From Flavonifractor avicola (lineage in GTDB: Bacteria; Bacillota; Clostridia; Oscillospirales; Oscillospiraceae), in contig DXAS01000105.1 in the NCBI GenBank assembly GCA_019116915.1, positions 1 to 5,665 on the forward strand: a DNA stretch of 5,665 bases, given 5' to 3'. Of the stretch, positions 5,073 to 5,665 are shown in pieces (within the stretch, counting starts at the first letter, position 1; the number at the start of each line of letters is the position of its first letter). The position numbers were made by a program, and so were the translations under genes. The notes below the pieces were generated by a model. The model was not told where the DNA came from and did no database searches. It saw only the letters and a program-made list of their open reading frames with translations.

Positions 5073-5665
5073 ATGTCCCGTTTTACCCTTCCCAGAGACA
5101 TCTATTACGGCCCCAACGCCCTGGAAAATCTGAAGAATCTGAAGGGCACCCGCGCGGTACTGGTGCTGGGCGGCGGCTCCATGAAGCGCTTCGGCTTTGT
5201 GGACAAGGCGGTTGCCTATCTGAAGGAAGCCGGTATTGAGACCAAGCTCATCGAGAACGTGGAGCCCGATCCCTCTGTGGAGACCGTCATGAGCGGCGCT
5301 GCCGTGATGCGGGAATTCCAGCCCGACTGGATCATCTCCATGGGCGGCGGCTCCCCCATCGACGCCGCCAAGGCAATGTGGGCCTTCTATGAATACCCCG
5401 AGACCACCTTTGAGGATCTGATCACCCCCTTCTCCTTCCCCGAGCTGCGTCAGAAAGCCAAGTTCTGCGCCATCCCCTCTACCTCCGGCACTGCCACCGA
5501 GGTCACCGCCTTCTCCGTCATCACCGACTACGCCAAGGGCATCAAGTATCCTCTGGCCGACTTCAACATCACCCCCGACGTGGCCATCATCGACCCCGCT
5601 CTGGCCGAAACCATGCCCCCCAAGCTGGTGGCTCACACCGGCATGGACGCTCTGACTCACGCCAT
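5073..5665 (+). CDS. Iron-containing alcohol dehydrogenase (3' end outside window)
   Basis: Group III (Fe-dependent) NAD(P)H alcohol dehydrogenase, a cytoplasmic enzyme that interconverts aldehydes and alcohols. In fermenters it usually reduces an aldehyde to regenerate NAD+. Seen: 197 codons plus two bases. The N-terminal nucleotide-binding half contains VLVLGGGSMKRFG (29-41), the family signature MGGGSPIDAAKAM (90-102) and STSGTATEVTAFSVITD (136-152), a variant of the more usual GTGSEVT. IKYPLADFNITPDVAIIDP (157-175) follows, and HTGMDALTHA (188-197) carries Asp192 and His196, which align with the first two iron ligands (D196 and H200 of E. coli FucO). The family is about 380-400 residues, so roughly half is missing, including the other two iron-ligand histidines. 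GGAGGT ends 7 nt before the ATG, giving a clear start. A promoter and Rex-like operator precede it. The substrate (ethanol, butanol, 4-hydroxybutyrate, propanediol and others) cannot be told from this part. Confidence 0.92.
   Translation, partial: MSRFTLPRDIYYGPNALENLKNLKGTRAVLVLGGGSMKRFGFVDKAVAYLKEAGIETKLIENVEPDPSVETVMSGAAVMREFQPDWIISMGGGSPIDAAKAMWAFYEYPETTFEDLITPFSFPELRQKAKFCAIPSTSGTATEVTAFSVITDYAKGIKYPLADFNITPDVAIIDPALAETMPPKLVAHTGMDALTHA

Noticed and set aside
5046..5660. 204-codon minus-strand open frame opposite the alcohol dehydrogenase
   Set aside because: The plus-strand frame carries unmistakable iron alcohol dehydrogenase motifs. The antisense product is Gly/His-rich and featureless.

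Overview
The window looks like chromosome of an anaerobic, spore-forming member of the Bacillota (Firmicutes). Evidence: a YpeB-type spore germination protein, a GluRS whose middle reads like clostridial enzymes, Bacillus-like TrpRS, an iron alcohol dehydrogenase behind a Rex-like operator, strong GGAGG-type ribosome binding sites and sigma-A-type promoters. Coding GC is high by eye, which fits GC-rich gut Clostridia such as the Oscillospiraceae (Flavonifractor/Oscillibacter-like). That placement is inference.

Layout: 1-777 (minus) is the N-terminal 259 codons of a TagO/WecA-type undecaprenyl-phosphate sugar-1-phosphate transferase. Its C-terminus lies beyond the left edge. 800-1801 (minus) is trpS, 22 nt upstream of tagO and probably in the same transcript. 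1802-1980 is a compact divergent control region with back-to-back sigma-A promoters for trpS (minus) and gltX (plus). There is no room for a T-box in either leader. 1981-3465 (plus) is gltX. 3470-3519 is a dense junction in which the gltX terminator, a candidate sigma-G promoter and the ypeB Shine-Dalgarno are superimposed. 3520-4878 (plus) is ypeB without a neighbouring sleB, closed by a strong terminator at 4880-4926. 4927-5072 is the control region of the last gene: an extended -10 sigma-A promoter followed by a perfect 10+10 palindrome resembling a Rex site. 5073-5665 (plus) is the first 197 codons of an iron-containing alcohol dehydrogenase that runs off the right edge.

The genes do not form one pathway. 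Two aminoacyl-tRNA synthetases serve translation, TagO starts an undecaprenyl-linked envelope polymer, YpeB serves spore-cortex lysis at germination, and the dehydrogenase probably reoxidises NADH in fermentation. The notable content is regulatory. At the gltX-ypeB junction a read-through mRNA would have its ypeB ribosome site locked in the terminator hairpin, whereas a transcript starting at the forespore promoter would lack the left arm and leave it free. At the alcohol dehydrogenase, promoter plus operator suggest NADH-responsive control. No mobile element, CRISPR array, rRNA or tRNA gene was seen.
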